From assembly GCF_001752365.1 (NCBI RefSeq), contig NZ_MEIY01000001.1, forward strand, positions 1,437,044-1,501,043: a stretch of 64,000 nt of DNA, given 5' to 3'. This DNA is from Marinobacter sp. X15-166B. Its GTDB lineage: Bacteria; Pseudomonadota; Gammaproteobacteria; Pseudomonadales; Oleiphilaceae. A model generated the notes under the pieces. It made no database searches. It saw only the letters and a list, made by a program, of their open reading frames with translations, and had not been told where the DNA came from. The translations under genes were made by a program, and so were the position numbers. Below, in pieces: positions 17,598 through 27,918 of this stretch; positions within the stretch are counted from its first letter, which is position 1; each line of letters begins with the position of its first letter.

Positions 17598-17606
17598 CGT
17601 CCTGCC

Positions 17607-18200
17607 TCAGGTATTCAAACCGGTCGTGCACCCGGTCGGGGCGCCCCTGCCAGAACTCGATGCGATGGGGCACCACCCGATACCCCCCCAGAAGTCGGGG
17701 AGGGGAATCTCACCCTTCCCGAATTTGCGTTTGGCTGCAGCAATTTTCTGCTCCAGCAACTCACGGGACCGGATGACCTTGCTCTGTTCGGACACCCAGG
17801 CACCAATCTGGCTGCCCCGGGGCCGTGAGGCAAAGTAACGCAAGGAATCAAGCCGGCTGACTTTCTCGGTCCGTCCCTGAATGATCACCTGACGACTCAA
17901 CGCCACCCAGGGAAACAGCAGCGCCGCTTGCGGATTTTCATCGAGCTCCCGGGCTTTGCGGCTTTCGTAGTTGGTGTAGAACACAAAGCCGGCATCGTCG
18001 AAATACTTCAGCAACACGGTGCGCAGATCCGGCATGCCATCACCGCCGGCGGTGGCCAGCGACATGGCATTGGGTTCGGGCAACTGGGTGTTGCGGGCCT
18101 GCTCATACCAGTGTTCGAACTGGACCACCGGGTTGTCTGCCAGATCGGACCGATTCAGACCACTGCTCTCAAAATCGCGACGCATGTCACGTATATCCAT
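17607..18200 (-). CDS. pdxH: Pyridoxamine 5'-phosphate oxidase, C-terminal frameshift
   Basis: An FMN enzyme that oxidises PNP and PMP to pyridoxal phosphate. Start 18200 ([15 protein letters not shown]) fits the family. Visible landmarks are [39 protein letters not shown] and [17 protein letters not shown]. After FWGG the reading frame slips: seven C on the plus strand (17683-17689) where eight are needed. The other frame carries the expected end, with [24 protein letters not shown] and a stop at 17566. As written, the last 30 or so conserved residues, which help bind PLP, are replaced by an unrelated tail. Confidence 0.85.
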   Translation of the reverse strand: MDIRDMRRDFESSGLNRSDLADNPVVQFEHWYEQARNTQLPEPNAMSLATAGGDGMPDLRTVLLKYFDDAGFVFYTNYESRKARELDENPQAALLFPWVALSRQVIIQGRTEKVSRLDSLRYFASRPRGSQIGAWVSEQSKVIRSRELLEQKIAAAKRKFGKGEIPLPDFWGGIGWCPIASSSGRGAPTGCTTGLNT

Positions 18201-18314
18201 GGGGGTATCCTGTTGCTGGAAAAACATCTTTTCGGCGCACAATTGTCTATTCTTTCAGGATTAGCGGATCATTGGAACTGTAACAAACGGACGGGATCAA
18301 GAAGGAAACAAGGC

Positions 18315-21227
18315 GTGGTAGAACCAACGAGAGCGCAAGTGTCATCCAGGAAACCGGTATATCGGCGGCCATGGTTCTGGCTGCTGCTGTTGTTGCTTCT
18401 CTATACTCTGGCCGGTTTTCTATTGGTGCCCTGGTGGCTGCAACAGACCTTGCCGGAGCGGATCCGGACTCATCTGGGCTGGCACGCCACCCTTGACCAG
18501 GTGGCGTTCAATCCCTACGCCATGTCGGTGGAAGTATCCGGGCTGGCGGCGACGGACGCCAACGAGGAGCCGGTCCTGCACTTCGACCGCCTGTACGTCA
18601 ATCTGGACCTGCTGCAGTTGCTGCGGGGGGTGGTGGGCCTGGGCACTATTGAGCTGGAACAGCCGTTTGTGCGCCTTGATCTGCTTGCAGACCAGGGGCT
18701 GAATCTGGCCCGGGACTGGAGGGTTCATAATCCGCCCCCCGCGCGGACGGACGGAGCCACCGACACGGCGGCCGGGCGGCCGCGGGTTTATGTGGATGAA
18801 TTGGCGATCCGCGACGGTAACATGCTGCTGCGGGATTTCAGTCGGCCAGAAGAAGCCAGTTTCCGGCTGCAGCCGATCAATCTGACGGTCAGTAACATCG
18901 CCACATTTGCCCAGGGGGGTGAGGGCAACGACAGCCATTATGCGCTCTCGGCGCAGCTGGGCGAGCAAAGCCTGCAGTGGCAAGGGTCCCTGCAACTCTG
19001 GCCGCTGTACTCGGCCGGCCGGTTGCAGGTCAGCCGGGTGAGCCATGCCACCATCGCGCATTTTGCGCAGACCTACCTGCCCTACACCCTGAGCTCCGGG
19101 GTAGTCACTGCCAGTACCGATTACGAACTGCTGCTTGGCGACCGCCTGTCCTTGGTAACCCGCAACGGCCAGCTGTCGCTGGCCGATCTGCAGGTGGCGC
19201 AGCCCGACGCCCGGGCCTCGCTGCCGGTGCTGGCCATCTCGGCCCTGACGGCAGAGCAGATCACCTTCGGGCTGCAGGAACGTCAGCTCAAGGTGGAATC
19301 GATCGCCCTGGACGGGCTTGACGCAAACCTGGTGAGGCAGACCGACGGCGGCATCAACCTGCTGGCCCCGATCGCGCCGGTGGGCGAAGCGCCGACCCCG
19401 GCCAAGGGCACGGATGACCCTGGTGCGCCCCCGGGCGGTGATGGTCTGGACTGGTCAATTGGCACGCTGGAACTTGCGAACAGCCGGATTCGCTGGCGGG
19501 ATGAGCAGCCGGCATCCCCGGTGACGCTGCTGTTCGAGAATCTGAACGCAAGCGCCGGTCAACTTGGCCACCGCCTGGATGAACCCGTGACCTATCGGAT
19601 CGAGGCCGGCCTGGGCGCGGGCGGTCAGCTGCAAATGCAGGGGCAACTGACCCCGCAGCCGTTTACCCTGGAAGCGGGACTGTCCCTGAGCCAGGTCGCC
19701 CTGACGCCGTTTGAGCCCTACCTGCAGCAGCGCGCGCGCTTGGGCGTGACCCGGGGGCTGCTGACCCTGGACGGTAACCTGGATCTGGACGGCCAGCCCA
19801 AAGGACTGACCGGCACCTTCAGTGGCCGCAGCGAGATCAGCGATCTGGCAGTGACTCTCCAGGGTGAGCAGACCCCCCTGCTGGCCTGGCAGTCCCTGCA
19901 GCTCGAGCCGATCGAATACAATCTGGCGCCCGCCCGCCTGGAGATTGGCACGGTCACCCTGACGGGGCCCCGGGCCGAGGTCGTCCGGTTGTCCGACGGT
20001 GCACACAACGTCGCACGGATTCCGCGGGCCACCCCTGCGGTGGCCGCATCCCCGCAGGCCGCCACTCTCCCGCCGGCCGAGACAGCAGACCCCATGGTGT
20101 TTCGCATCGGCCAGATCAATCTGCAAAACGGTGCGTTGAATTACACCGACACCACCCTGTCGCCGGTGTTTTCGACCCGCGTGCACGAGTTAACCGGCAG
20201 CGTTACCGGACTGAGTAACGTCAAACCCCAACAGGGCAGTCTGGCCATGAGCGGTCGGGTGGGAGAGGCCGGCCGCTTGCAGATGGATGGCCGTCTGGGC
20301 ACTTTGGGCGGCGACGGGGAAAGCACGCTGGAGCTCGCCCTCACGAATGTTTCCCTGCCCGGATTCAGCCCCTACGCCGGTCGCTACCTCGGCTATACAA
20401 TCGACAGCGGCAAATTGGATCTGGGGATGGATTATACGATTACCGGCCAGCGTCTGGAGGCCGGCAATCAGGTGACCCTGGAGCGGTTCACCCTCGGCCA
20501 CCCGGTGGCCAGTGAGCAGGCCGTGAATGCGCCGATCAAGCTGGGCCTGGCGCTGCTGAGAAATCAGGCGGGGGTGATCCAGGTGGATCTGCCCGTAGCG
20601 GGCAATCTCGATGACCCCGAATTTCGCGTAAGTCGTATGGTGACACGGGCCTTTGTGAATCTGCTGGTCAAAGCCGCCAGTTCGCCGTTCAGTATGCTGG
20701 GATCCATCGTGGAGCTGGGCGGATTGTCCGCCGACGAGTTGAACAGCGTGGGTTTTGTGGCCGGCGAAAACCGTTTGTCGGCGGATGAGACCCGCAAACT
20801 GGCGGTATTGTCGGACGCCCTGAACACCCGTGACGATCTGGTGCTCAACATTCGCGGCGCAGCGTCGCCTGAGGCCGATGGGCTGGCGCTGAAACGCCAG
20901 CGTTTGTACCGGCAACTGGGCATTGCCGGCATCCCGGCAGACCAGCGGGTGCAGCGGCTGGAGCAGGTAAACGGCGACACCGCGGGCTTACCCGCCGCAA
21001 CCGGGGAGCGCGAACGCGCGCTGGTCAAGACCTTGACCGCAGAGATGAGCTTACCCGCGGAAGCTATGGGCAAGCTTGCCCGGGAGCGTGCCCACTGGCT
21101 GCAGCGCACTCTGATCAACGAGTATGGGGTGTCCGCCGAACAGGTGTTTGTGTTAAACCCGGCCCTGGACGCCCGCGCGCCGGCCCCCGACCGGGTCGCG
21201 GTCGAATTCAGTCTGGACGTGCGTTAA
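18315..21227 (+). CDS. DUF748 (AsmA-like) envelope protein
   Basis: A protein of about 970 residues. GTG 18315 is chosen as start, with AAGGA upstream, because the open frame before it has no family character. One N-terminal membrane helix (about residues 17-40, WFWLLLLLLLYTLAGFLLVPWW) is followed by a long periplasmic region of beta-rich repeats typical of DUF748. The C-terminal text VLSDALNTRDDLVLNIRGAA resembles the family's OmpA-like end. Relatives belong to the AsmA/TamB-like group, tied to envelope lipid transport or outer-membrane assembly. The precise role is unknown. Confidence 0.8.
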   Translation: MVEPTRAQVSSRKPVYRRPWFWLLLLLLLYTLAGFLLVPWWLQQTLPERIRTHLGWHATLDQVAFNPYAMSVEVSGLAATDANEEPVLHFDRLYVNLDLLQLLRGVVGLGTIELEQPFVRLDLLADQGLNLARDWRVHNPPPARTDGATDTAAGRPRVYVDELAIRDGNMLLRDFSRPEEASFRLQPINLTVSNIATFAQGGEGNDSHYALSAQLGEQSLQWQGSLQLWPLYSAGRLQVSRVSHATIAHFAQTYLPYTLSSGVVTASTDYELLLGDRLSLVTRNGQLSLADLQVAQPDARASLPVLAISALTAEQITFGLQERQLKVESIALDGLDANLVRQTDGGINLLAPIAPVGEAPTPAKGTDDPGAPPGGDGLDWSIGTLELANSRIRWRDEQPASPVTLLFENLNASAGQLGHRLDEPVTYRIEAGLGAGGQLQMQGQLTPQPFTLEAGLSLSQVALTPFEPYLQQRARLGVTRGLLTLDGNLDLDGQPKGLTGTFSGRSEISDLAVTLQGEQTPLLAWQSLQLEPIEYNLAPARLEIGTVTLTGPRAEVVRLSDGAHNVARIPRATPAVAASPQAATLPPAETADPMVFRIGQINLQNGALNYTDTTLSPVFSTRVHELTGSVTGLSNVKPQQGSLAMSGRVGEAGRLQMDGRLGTLGGDGESTLELALTNVSLPGFSPYAGRYLGYTIDSGKLDLGMDYTITGQRLEAGNQVTLERFTLGHPVASEQAVNAPIKLGLALLRNQAGVIQVDLPVAGNLDDPEFRVSRMVTRAFVNLLVKAASSPFSMLGSIVELGGLSADELNSVGFVAGENRLSADETRKLAVLSDALNTRDDLVLNIRGAASPEADGLALKRQRLYRQLGIAGIPADQRVQRLEQVNGDTAGLPAATGERERALVKTLTAEMSLPAEAMGKLARERAHWLQRTLINEYGVSAEQVFVLNPALDARAPAPDRVAVEFSLDVR

Positions 21228-21265
21228 CCACCATTATCCGAAAACACAACCAGAAGGAAGCCTGT

Positions 21266-21862
21266 ATGGCCGGACACCCGGTGAGTCATTTTTTTGCCTA
21301 CGTGGCCCGGTTGCGCTGGATCAAGCGCTGGAGCCTGATGCGCAACGCCATTGAAGAGAACGTCGCCACCCATTCCTGGGAAGTGGCCACCCTGGCCCAC
21401 GCGCTGGCGATCATCCGTAACCGCCACTTTGCCGGGACCGTCAATGCCGACCGCGTTGCCGCCGCCGCGCTCTACCACGACGCCACGGAAGTGATTACCG
21501 GTGACATGCCCACCCCGGTCAAGTATCACTCAAAGGTCATGCGGGAGGCGTTCGGGGATATCGAACACAAGGCGGAAGCCGAATTGCTGGCGCTGCTACC
21601 CGAAACCTTGTGCGGTGAGTTTGCCCCCTACGTGCAACAAGCCGCCCTGGCGCCTCAGGAGAAAGAACTCATCAAAGCCGCCGACCGGTTGTCCGCCTGG
21701 CTCAAGTGCCAGGCGGAGATCCGCGCCGGCAACACGGAATTTGTGCCCGCCGAGCGGCAGATCCTGACCCGGCTGCAGCAGGAGGCGTTGCCGGAAGTCC
21801 TCTACTTCCTGGAGGTGTTCGCACCCAGTTACCAGCGCCCGCTGGATCACCTGCTGGAATAA
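21266..21862 (+). CDS. yfbR: 5'-deoxynucleotidase YfbR
   Basis: A 198-residue HD-domain phosphohydrolase matching E. coli YfbR in length. The metal-binding His/Asp motif is in ALYHDATEVITGDMPTPVKY, with an earlier His in NVATHSWEVA. The late Asp is in KAADRLSAWLKC. It dephosphorylates deoxyribonucleoside 5'-monophosphates in nucleotide pool control. AGAAGGAAG lies just upstream of the ATG. Confidence 0.92.
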   Translation: MAGHPVSHFFAYVARLRWIKRWSLMRNAIEENVATHSWEVATLAHALAIIRNRHFAGTVNADRVAAAALYHDATEVITGDMPTPVKYHSKVMREAFGDIEHKAEAELLALLPETLCGEFAPYVQQAALAPQEKELIKAADRLSAWLKCQAEIRAGNTEFVPAERQILTRLQQEALPEVLYFLEVFAPSYQRPLDHLLE

Positions 21863-21932
21863 ACCGATTTTCCGCAATGGCCGGGTATCCGCTATGCTGG
21901 ATGGCTGTTGCAGCTGCGGAGGTTGAGGATCG

Positions 21933-22712
21933 ATGTGTGAATTGCTGGCCATGAGTGCCAACACCCCCACCGACTTGTGTTTCAGTTTTACCGGGCTCAC
22001 CCGCCGCGGGGGGGATACCGGCCCCCACGGCGACGGCTGGGGGATTGCCTTCTATGAGGGCAAAGGGGTGCGGGCGTTTCATGAGCCCAGCGCCAGTGCC
22101 AGCTCCCGCATTGCTGAAGTGGTGCAGTCGCACCCCATCAAAAGCGAAGTGGCCATCTGCCACATCCGCCAGGCCAATGTGGGGGCGGTGACCCTGGCCA
22201 ATACCCATCCGTTTATGCGGGAGCTGTGGGGGCGCTACTGGACCTTCGCCCACAATGGCCAGTTGCAGGGTTTTTCGGCACCGCCCGGTTATTACGAACC
22301 GGTGGGGGATACCGACAGCGAAGCGCTGTTCTGTGACATGCTCAACCGGTTACGACAGCATTGTGACCGGGACAGCAGCCGGGACACCCTGATCGGGTTA
22401 CTGGTGCGTCAGGCGGAAGGTTATGCCCGCCAGGGGGTGTTTAATCTGCTGTTGAGCAATGGCGACTGGCTGTTCACCTTCTGCACCACCAAAATGGCGA
22501 GCATCACCCGGCGCGCGCCCTTCGGACCGGCGCGCCTGAAGGACGCGGACCTCACCGTGGATTTCGCCGCCGAAACCACGCCAAACGACGTGGTCAGCGT
22601 GGTGGTCACTGAACCGCTCACCAGTGACGAACGTTGGGATATTTATCAGCCCGGGGAGTGGCGGCTGTGGACGGCCGGTGAAGTGGTGCAGCGGGGTCGG
22701 GTCAGCCTGTAA
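21933..22712 (+). CDS. yafJ: Class II glutamine amidotransferase (YafJ-like)
   Basis: A 259-residue protein beginning MCELLAMSA, so Cys2 becomes the N-terminal nucleophile after Met removal. The class II amidotransferase features are present: RRGGDTGPHGDGWGIAFY, CHIRQANVG, TFAHNGQL and DTDSEALF. It has no synthase domain, so it is a stand-alone glutaminase-like protein of unknown acceptor. It lies 70 bases after yfbR, with GAGGTTGAGG before the start. Confidence 0.87.
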   Translation: MCELLAMSANTPTDLCFSFTGLTRRGGDTGPHGDGWGIAFYEGKGVRAFHEPSASASSRIAEVVQSHPIKSEVAICHIRQANVGAVTLANTHPFMRELWGRYWTFAHNGQLQGFSAPPGYYEPVGDTDSEALFCDMLNRLRQHCDRDSSRDTLIGLLVRQAEGYARQGVFNLLLSNGDWLFTFCTTKMASITRRAPFGPARLKDADLTVDFAAETTPNDVVSVVVTEPLTSDERWDIYQPGEWRLWTAGEVVQRGRVSL

Positions 22713-22788
22713 CCAGCGGCGGCGCGGCTTGCCACGAGGCCCGGATTCACGTTTTGATAATGATTGGAATCGCTACAGGAGGTGGCCC

Positions 22789-23193
22789 ATGTCGATCACC
22801 AGTACGCACAGCAAGCTGCTGGGTTATTTGTTATGGATCTTCGGATTTCTGGGGGCGCACCGGTTTTATTACGGCAAACCGGTCACCGGTACCATCTGGT
22901 TTTTTACGTTCGGTTTGTTCCTGATCGGCTGGATCATCGATTTGTTCCTGATTCCGGGGATGGACCGTGAGGCCGATCTGCGCTTTCGATACGGGGCCCT
23001 CAGTTACAACATCGCCTGGGTGTTGTTGACCTTTCTGGGCATCTTCGGCGTGCATCGCATGTACATGGGCAAATGGATCACCGGGGTTATTTATCTGCTG
23101 ACCGGTGGTTTCTTTCTGCTCGGTGTGCTGTACGATTTCTGGACCCTTAATGATCAGGTGTCCCTGAAGAACGCCGAGACGCGCATGTTCTGA
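22789..23193 (+). CDS. TM2-domain membrane protein
   Basis: A 134-residue protein started at ATG 22789, with an ideal AGGAGGTG upstream. It carries two TM2-like units, each with paired hydrophobic helices and the GxHRFYxGK-type turn (GFLGAHRFYYGKPVTG; GIFGVHRMYMGKWITG). The function of TM2 proteins is unknown. Its last 47 bases overlap the convergent metallopeptidase gene. Confidence 0.82.
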   Translation: MSITSTHSKLLGYLLWIFGFLGAHRFYYGKPVTGTIWFFTFGLFLIGWIIDLFLIPGMDREADLRFRYGALSYNIAWVLLTFLGIFGVHRMYMGKWITGVIYLLTGGFFLLGVLYDFWTLNDQVSLKNAETRMF

Positions 23194-23875
23194 GCAGGGC
23201 AAAGGGCACCCGGTAGCGCACACCTTGGCCAGCGCCGGTGCCGGCGACGGTGCAGGTTTTGCGGTTCACCCGGATGATGTGACCACGATGCAGACGGGGC
23301 GGCTGGCCAAAGGTCACCGGGTCACCCACTTGCCAGTGTACGGCCGGGGCTTCGCGCACCACCGGTTGAAACACCGTGTCGGTCAGCGCCACCCCCGTGT
23401 CTGCGGCGCGTCGGGTGAGCCGGGCACGCACCGCGGCTGCCGCACCGCTGGCGTGCAACTCGTCCAGAATCTGGTAAAAATACCGGTTGTGCACCGACCC
23501 TCGCAAGCGCTGGCCGGCGACTTGCTGCAACAGGTGGGCAAACTCATGACAGCAGGTGTGTGCCAGCAGGTTGCGCCACGACAGTTCGCCGTCAAAGTAA
23601 CCCCGCTGACGGATTTCCCGGCTGGACAGCCACCTCACCGCCGTGGTGGCGCAGCTTTTGTCGGCAATCATGCGCACGCCGTAGGTAATCAGATGCTCGT
23701 GGTTGCGGGGGTCGAAACGGTGGTAGGTTGCCTGGCCGGAACCGACCCGGCAGCGCAGCCGGCTGTTCGCAGCGCGACGGTGGATCCAGTCCGCGGCGGG
23801 TTGCCAGAGCGTCTCCCGGGTAACCTCACACATCAAAGCGCCCAGACTGAGCGCGTGTTCGTTGGGTAGGGTCAT
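23147..23875 (-). CDS. Putative zinc metallopeptidase (HExxH)
   Basis: A 242-residue protein with the zincin motif HEFAH (110-114) in HTCCHEFAHLLQQ, preceded by the strand-like text LITYGVRMI. The layout recalls SprT-like proteins, but I cannot confirm that family. There is no signal peptide. The C-terminal 70 residues are basic and rich in Arg. It overlaps the 3' end of the TM2 gene tail to tail, and both frames look genuine. Confidence 0.65.
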   Translation of the reverse strand: MTLPNEHALSLGALMCEVTRETLWQPAADWIHRRAANSRLRCRVGSGQATYHRFDPRNHEHLITYGVRMIADKSCATTAVRWLSSREIRQRGYFDGELSWRNLLAHTCCHEFAHLLQQVAGQRLRGSVHNRYFYQILDELHASGAAAAVRARLTRRAADTGVALTDTVFQPVVREAPAVHWQVGDPVTFGQPPRLHRGHIIRVNRKTCTVAGTGAGQGVRYRVPFALLRTCASRRSSGTPDH

Positions 23876-24017
23876 GGTGATGGCGGGCGAGTCTCTTGCC
23901 GGTGTATGGGTGCTGGTAAGGGTAACCCTGCCGATGCGGGTTTGCCAGAAGATCTGCGGTCAGGCAGGGGCGTGGGCTGACCGCGGCGGCAATGCCCGGT
24001 AGCCCACTCAGGGTAGC

Positions 24018-24536
24018 TCAGGCTTCGAAGGGCGCACGCCAGTCATCGGCACCAGAGGTGCCCGCTACTGTGTGCTCCCAGGTCACCTTGCGGTAGGACA
24101 GGGCGACGGTCACCAACTGGGTGAAGTCTGCGTTGGCGGCGTCCTGGCAGTGGGGCATGGTGCAGTGGATGTCGATGATGGTGGCATCTTCGAGGATCGT
24201 CGAGAAAAAATGCTCCTGCTTGCCTTCCACCGAGGTGCGGTACCATTTCAGCGTAACTTTGGGCAGCATTTCGCCGGATGCCAGCGCGTTGTACATCAGT
24301 GGTGTGGCTTTGTTCAATGCTGAGGTAAACTTGAACGGTTTGTGGACACGCTGTCCGGATGGCTGCCCCGACTGGGGGTCCGTTGGTACGGTCACCACGT
24401 GGCTGAATTCCTGCACCAGAATTTCATCCTCATGGCCTTCCACATAAATGTTGCCGACCGAGTCGGAGGTGAAGGCGCCTGCGGTGATCTGACCCTGGGT
24501 TTTTCCTTCGATGCTTATATAACAAGGGGTTGGCAT
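24018..24536 (-). CDS. hcp: Hcp-family type VI secretion tube/effector protein
   Basis: A 172-residue Hcp. Start 24536 is chosen because GGAG lies 7 bases upstream and the protein then opens MPTPCYISIEGKTQG, as in the family. The typical order follows: GHEDEILVQEFSHVV, HKPFKFTSALNKATPLMYNAL, LPKVTLKWYR, and YRKVTWEHTVAGTSGADDW. Hcp forms the hexameric inner tube of the type VI secretion system and is itself exported. No other T6SS gene is in the window, so this is an orphan copy that would depend on a system elsewhere. Confidence 0.92.
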   Translation of the reverse strand: MPTPCYISIEGKTQGQITAGAFTSDSVGNIYVEGHEDEILVQEFSHVVTVPTDPQSGQPSGQRVHKPFKFTSALNKATPLMYNALASGEMLPKVTLKWYRTSVEGKQEHFFSTILEDATIIDIHCTMPHCQDAANADFTQLVTVALSYRKVTWEHTVAGTSGADDWRAPFEA

Positions 24537-24779
24537 AGTCTGCTCCGTGACGGGTATGGGTATCGGTGTCCTCGGGGCTTGGCTCCCCGGGCCCAAGGGG
24601 TGAGGCAAAGGCCATGCCGGAACGTCAAATGTTTGTTAAATCAATCAACTGCACCTATTCAGCGGCTGACAGAGCGGTACAGTGGGGCAAACCGTTGAAA
24701 CGCGCGAGCGAAAACTTGCGATCCGGGCCAGAAGTTGCCCCTACCCGATGACAGGAACCAGAGAAGGTTTACGGCCCTG

Positions 24780-27138
24780 ATGTTGCGCCATTGGTTTGAT
24801 AGTCTGGTTAACCGCGCCGTCGCCCTCGTCATTGTGGCCGTCGTGATCACTGCTGTGGCGGTGGCCACCATCAACAGTCTGGTGAGCCGGCAAGCGCTCG
24901 AGTCCCAGGCGCGCGCCCAGATCGAGCGCGTGGCGGGGTTCATTGCCGAGGACCTGGACGCCAAACTGTCGCAGCGGTTGGCGCTGCTCAACGACATCGC
25001 CCGGAGCTTCTCCCTGGCGACCCCTACCTTGCCCGCTCGGGCACAACAGCTGATTGACCGGCAGCTGGCCCTGCAGCATTTATTCGACGGTGTGTACGTG
25101 TTTGATGCCCGTGGCGTCATCGTCGGCGAGCGCCCCCTCGATGTGTCGGTAGCCGGCTTCAGCGCGGCCCACCGTACCTATTTTCAGGACACCCTGCGCC
25201 AGCCCGGGCCCCAAATTTCCGCGCCGTATGCCGCCTATCCGGACAACCGACCGGTGGTGATGATGACCGCGCCCCTGTTGGATGATCAGCAACGGCCGAT
25301 CGGTGTGCTCGGCGGTGCCATCCTTCTGGATCAGGACAATTTCATGGGCGAGATCAGCGGGCTCCGACTGGGACAAAGGGGCTATGTCACCATTGGCACG
25401 CGCACCGGCATGACCCTGGCACACGGTCTTGAGGCGGACCGGGTGATGCAGCCTGTGGATGCGGAGTCGGCGGGTCTGGCTGATGCCCTGAGTGGACGCG
25501 AGGTGACCCGGTTCCGCGAGTGTGCCGAAGGTCAGCCAACGCTGGAGACCATCCGGCAAATGCAGCAGGCGCCCTGGTTTGTGCGCGTGGTCTGGCCGGT
25601 GCAGGAAGCGTTTGCCCCCGCCCATCGGCTGACCGGGGTGCTGCTGTGGATTCTGTTGGCGGTCATCGCGGTGCTGGCCCCTCTGGCCTACTGGAACTTC
25701 AAACGCTTGATGCGGCCCATGGGCGACCTTGCCCGGCAGATTACCGACCGGCACCAGGGGCTGAGCAGCCGACCGGTGGCCGTGGGCGGTGGCCGTGAAA
25801 TCCGCCAGGTCGCGGAGGTGTTCAACACGGTGATGAGCGAGCGTACCGAGGTGCTTGAGTCGCTGGCCGACCGGGAAGCGTTTTTTCCGTTCCCTGTCGC
25901 AAAGTGCACCCATCGCCATCGTGCAGGCGGATGTGTTGGGCCGTATCGAGTTTGTGAACCCGGCGTTCGAACAGATGTTCGGCTTGCGCTATGACGAGGT
26001 GACCCACCGCTACCTGCTGGAGTATGTGTTCAGCGGCGATCGGGAGGCGGTCGCCCGGGGGTGGGCGGACAGTCAGAACCGGGGCCGGATATTCCGCACC
26101 CAGTTGCGGGTCCCCCATCAGCAGGATGGCCGGTTGATCTGGGTGGATGTGATGACCGCGCCCATCGAATCCCCGGACAAAACACTCGGTACCATTACCG
26201 TTGCCCGGAACATTACCCACGAACTGGAAGTCAAAGCCCAGCTGAAAGCCGAGCAACAGCGGGCGGAAAGCATCCTCGGCGTGCTGCAGGAAGGTGTGGT
26301 GCTGACCGACCGGGCCGGCGTGATCCGCTACGCCAACCGGGCTGTCTGCGCCTACCTGAATGTCGAACTGCAGTTCGGGCAGACGAGGCTGGCGGACGTG
26401 GTTGCCATCACCTCCGATGACCAGCCCTGGAGTCTCGAGGACTTCCTCGACCGGGACCGGGTGGACAGCCTCGATGTGGTGATCGGCACCGGGGACGGTC
26501 GCCAGCTGGAATCGGAGCTGACCATGTTGCGCCTGCCCAGTGAAGGGGATTACGAACGGCTGGTGTTTGTACTCCGGGACGACCGGGATCGGCGCCGCAA
26601 CGAGCAGCGCCTGACCTGGGAAGCGTCCCACGACAGCCTCACCGGGCTGTTGAACCGGCGCGCGTTCTGGGCGGTATTGGGGCAACAGCTGGCCGAGTGC
26701 GGCCAATCCGCCGCGCCGACGGTGTTGATGATGGTGGACCTTGACGGCTTCAAACCGGTCAACGATCGCGGTGGGCATTTACTCGGCGATGAACTGTTGC
26801 GCCGGCTGGCGGCCGTGCTCACCGGTTCGGTCCGGCAGACCGATGCGGTCGCCAGGCTGGGGGGAGACGAGTTTGCGGTGGTATTGCCCGCCTGCGGTCT
26901 GGAGCGGGCGCAGCAGCTGGCGGAACAGGTCCGCGCCGATGTTGCCGCCTTGCGGGTGGAGCAGGACGGTGAGCGCTACGGGGTGACCTGCAGCATCGGT
27001 CTGACCGAGTTGTCCGGGGACGACTCCGGCCCCAAAGCGACCATCGCGCGGGCCGACGAAGGGTTGTACGCCGCCAAGGCGCGGGGCCGCAACTGTGTGG
27101 TGGTGGTGCCGCTGCCCCTATCCCCACCAACCCGCTGA
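24780..27138 (+). pseudogene. Membrane diguanylate cyclase (Cache-PAS-GGDEF), frame broken at a T-run
   Basis: One gene of about 785 residues in two overlapping frames. The first part has a membrane helix (about residues 10-34), a periplasmic dCache-like sensor, and a second helix with HAMP-like linker (LMRPMGDLARQITDRH). The second part has two PAS-like domains (VQADVLGRIEFVNPAFEQMFGL; VVLTDRAGVIRYANRAV) and a C-terminal GGDEF domain with an intact RLGGDEFAVVLP active site. The frames meet at six T (25881-25886), where five would give a continuous protein (ADREAFFRSLSQSAP). It would make cyclic-di-GMP. The start is uncertain (24780 or TTG 24735). Confidence 0.8.
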
Positions 27139-27885
27139 CTGGCTGGCTTGCCACAACAGGCGGAGTGCCAGCAGCGTTAGTAGTAGGTTGAATATCCGCA
27201 GGAAGTTCTGATTGCTGATTTTTTTCAGCAGGTGCAGCCCCAGCCAGGTGCCGGCGAAACCAAACCCGATCATGGCGGCGATAAACACCAGCCACTCGTG
27301 AAACACGAACCCGGTCAGACCGAAGATCAACGCCTTAGGGGCATGCTGGAGGGTCATCGCGGTAGCGAAGGTGGCGACTGTGGTGAAACGCTCCCGGTGG
27401 ATTTGCTTGATGAATGCGGCCACCAGCGGCCCGGTTGCGCCGACAAACAGGCTGAGGAAGCTGGTCACGGTGGAGGCCAGCAAAATGCCGCCTGTGCCCA
27501 GTGCGGCCGATGGCAGCGGAGGCCCCCAGCAAAGATACAGCACGAAGCCGGCGATGGTCAGCTGCAACAGATAGGGCGGCAGTTCAATCAGCAGCAAGGC
27601 GCCCAGAACTGCGCCAATGAGCACACCCGGGGCAAACCAGGCCACCACCCGCCAGTCTATGTGCTGCCAGGTGAGCGCCGTGCGGCCGGCGTTGGAGCCC
27701 AGTTGAATCAGCCCGTGCACCGGAATGATCGCCGCCGGCGGCAGCCATAGCGCCATCAGCAACAATAACAGCACGCCCCCGCCTGCGCCCAGGCTGGCGG
27801 TGATCATCGAGGTGACCACCGAGGCCAGCAGCAGAAAGAGGGCCGATGCTGCGGTCAGCCCCTCGGGTATCAAAATGGATTCCAA
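27118..27885 (-). CDS. TauE/SafE-family membrane transporter
   Basis: A 255-residue polytopic inner-membrane protein with about eight hydrophobic segments. Family-like features are the repeated half-domains beginning near SASLGAGGGVLLLLLMA and the LFVGATGPLVAAF segment. TauE/SafE proteins are assigned sulfite, sulfoacetate or other anion export; the substrate is not predictable here. Its 3' end overlaps the diguanylate cyclase tail by 21 bases, tail to tail. Confidence 0.82.
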   Translation of the reverse strand: MESILIPEGLTAASALFLLLASVVTSMITASLGAGGGVLLLLLMALWLPPAAIIPVHGLIQLGSNAGRTALTWQHIDWRVVAWFAPGVLIGAVLGALLLIELPPYLLQLTIAGFVLYLCWGPPLPSAALGTGGILLASTVTSFLSLFVGATGPLVAAFIKQIHRERFTTVATFATAMTLQHAPKALIFGLTGFVFHEWLVFIAAMIGFGFAGTWLGLHLLKKISNQNFLRIFNLLLTLLALRLLWQASQSAGWWG

Positions 27886-27918
27886 ATTGCCTCCGGATTC
27901 AGAGCTCAGGGCCGGCTG

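Noticed and set aside
17928-18314. Longer N-terminus for the DUF748 protein.
   Set aside because: That stretch is antisense to pdxH; the membrane anchor begins shortly after GTG 18315.
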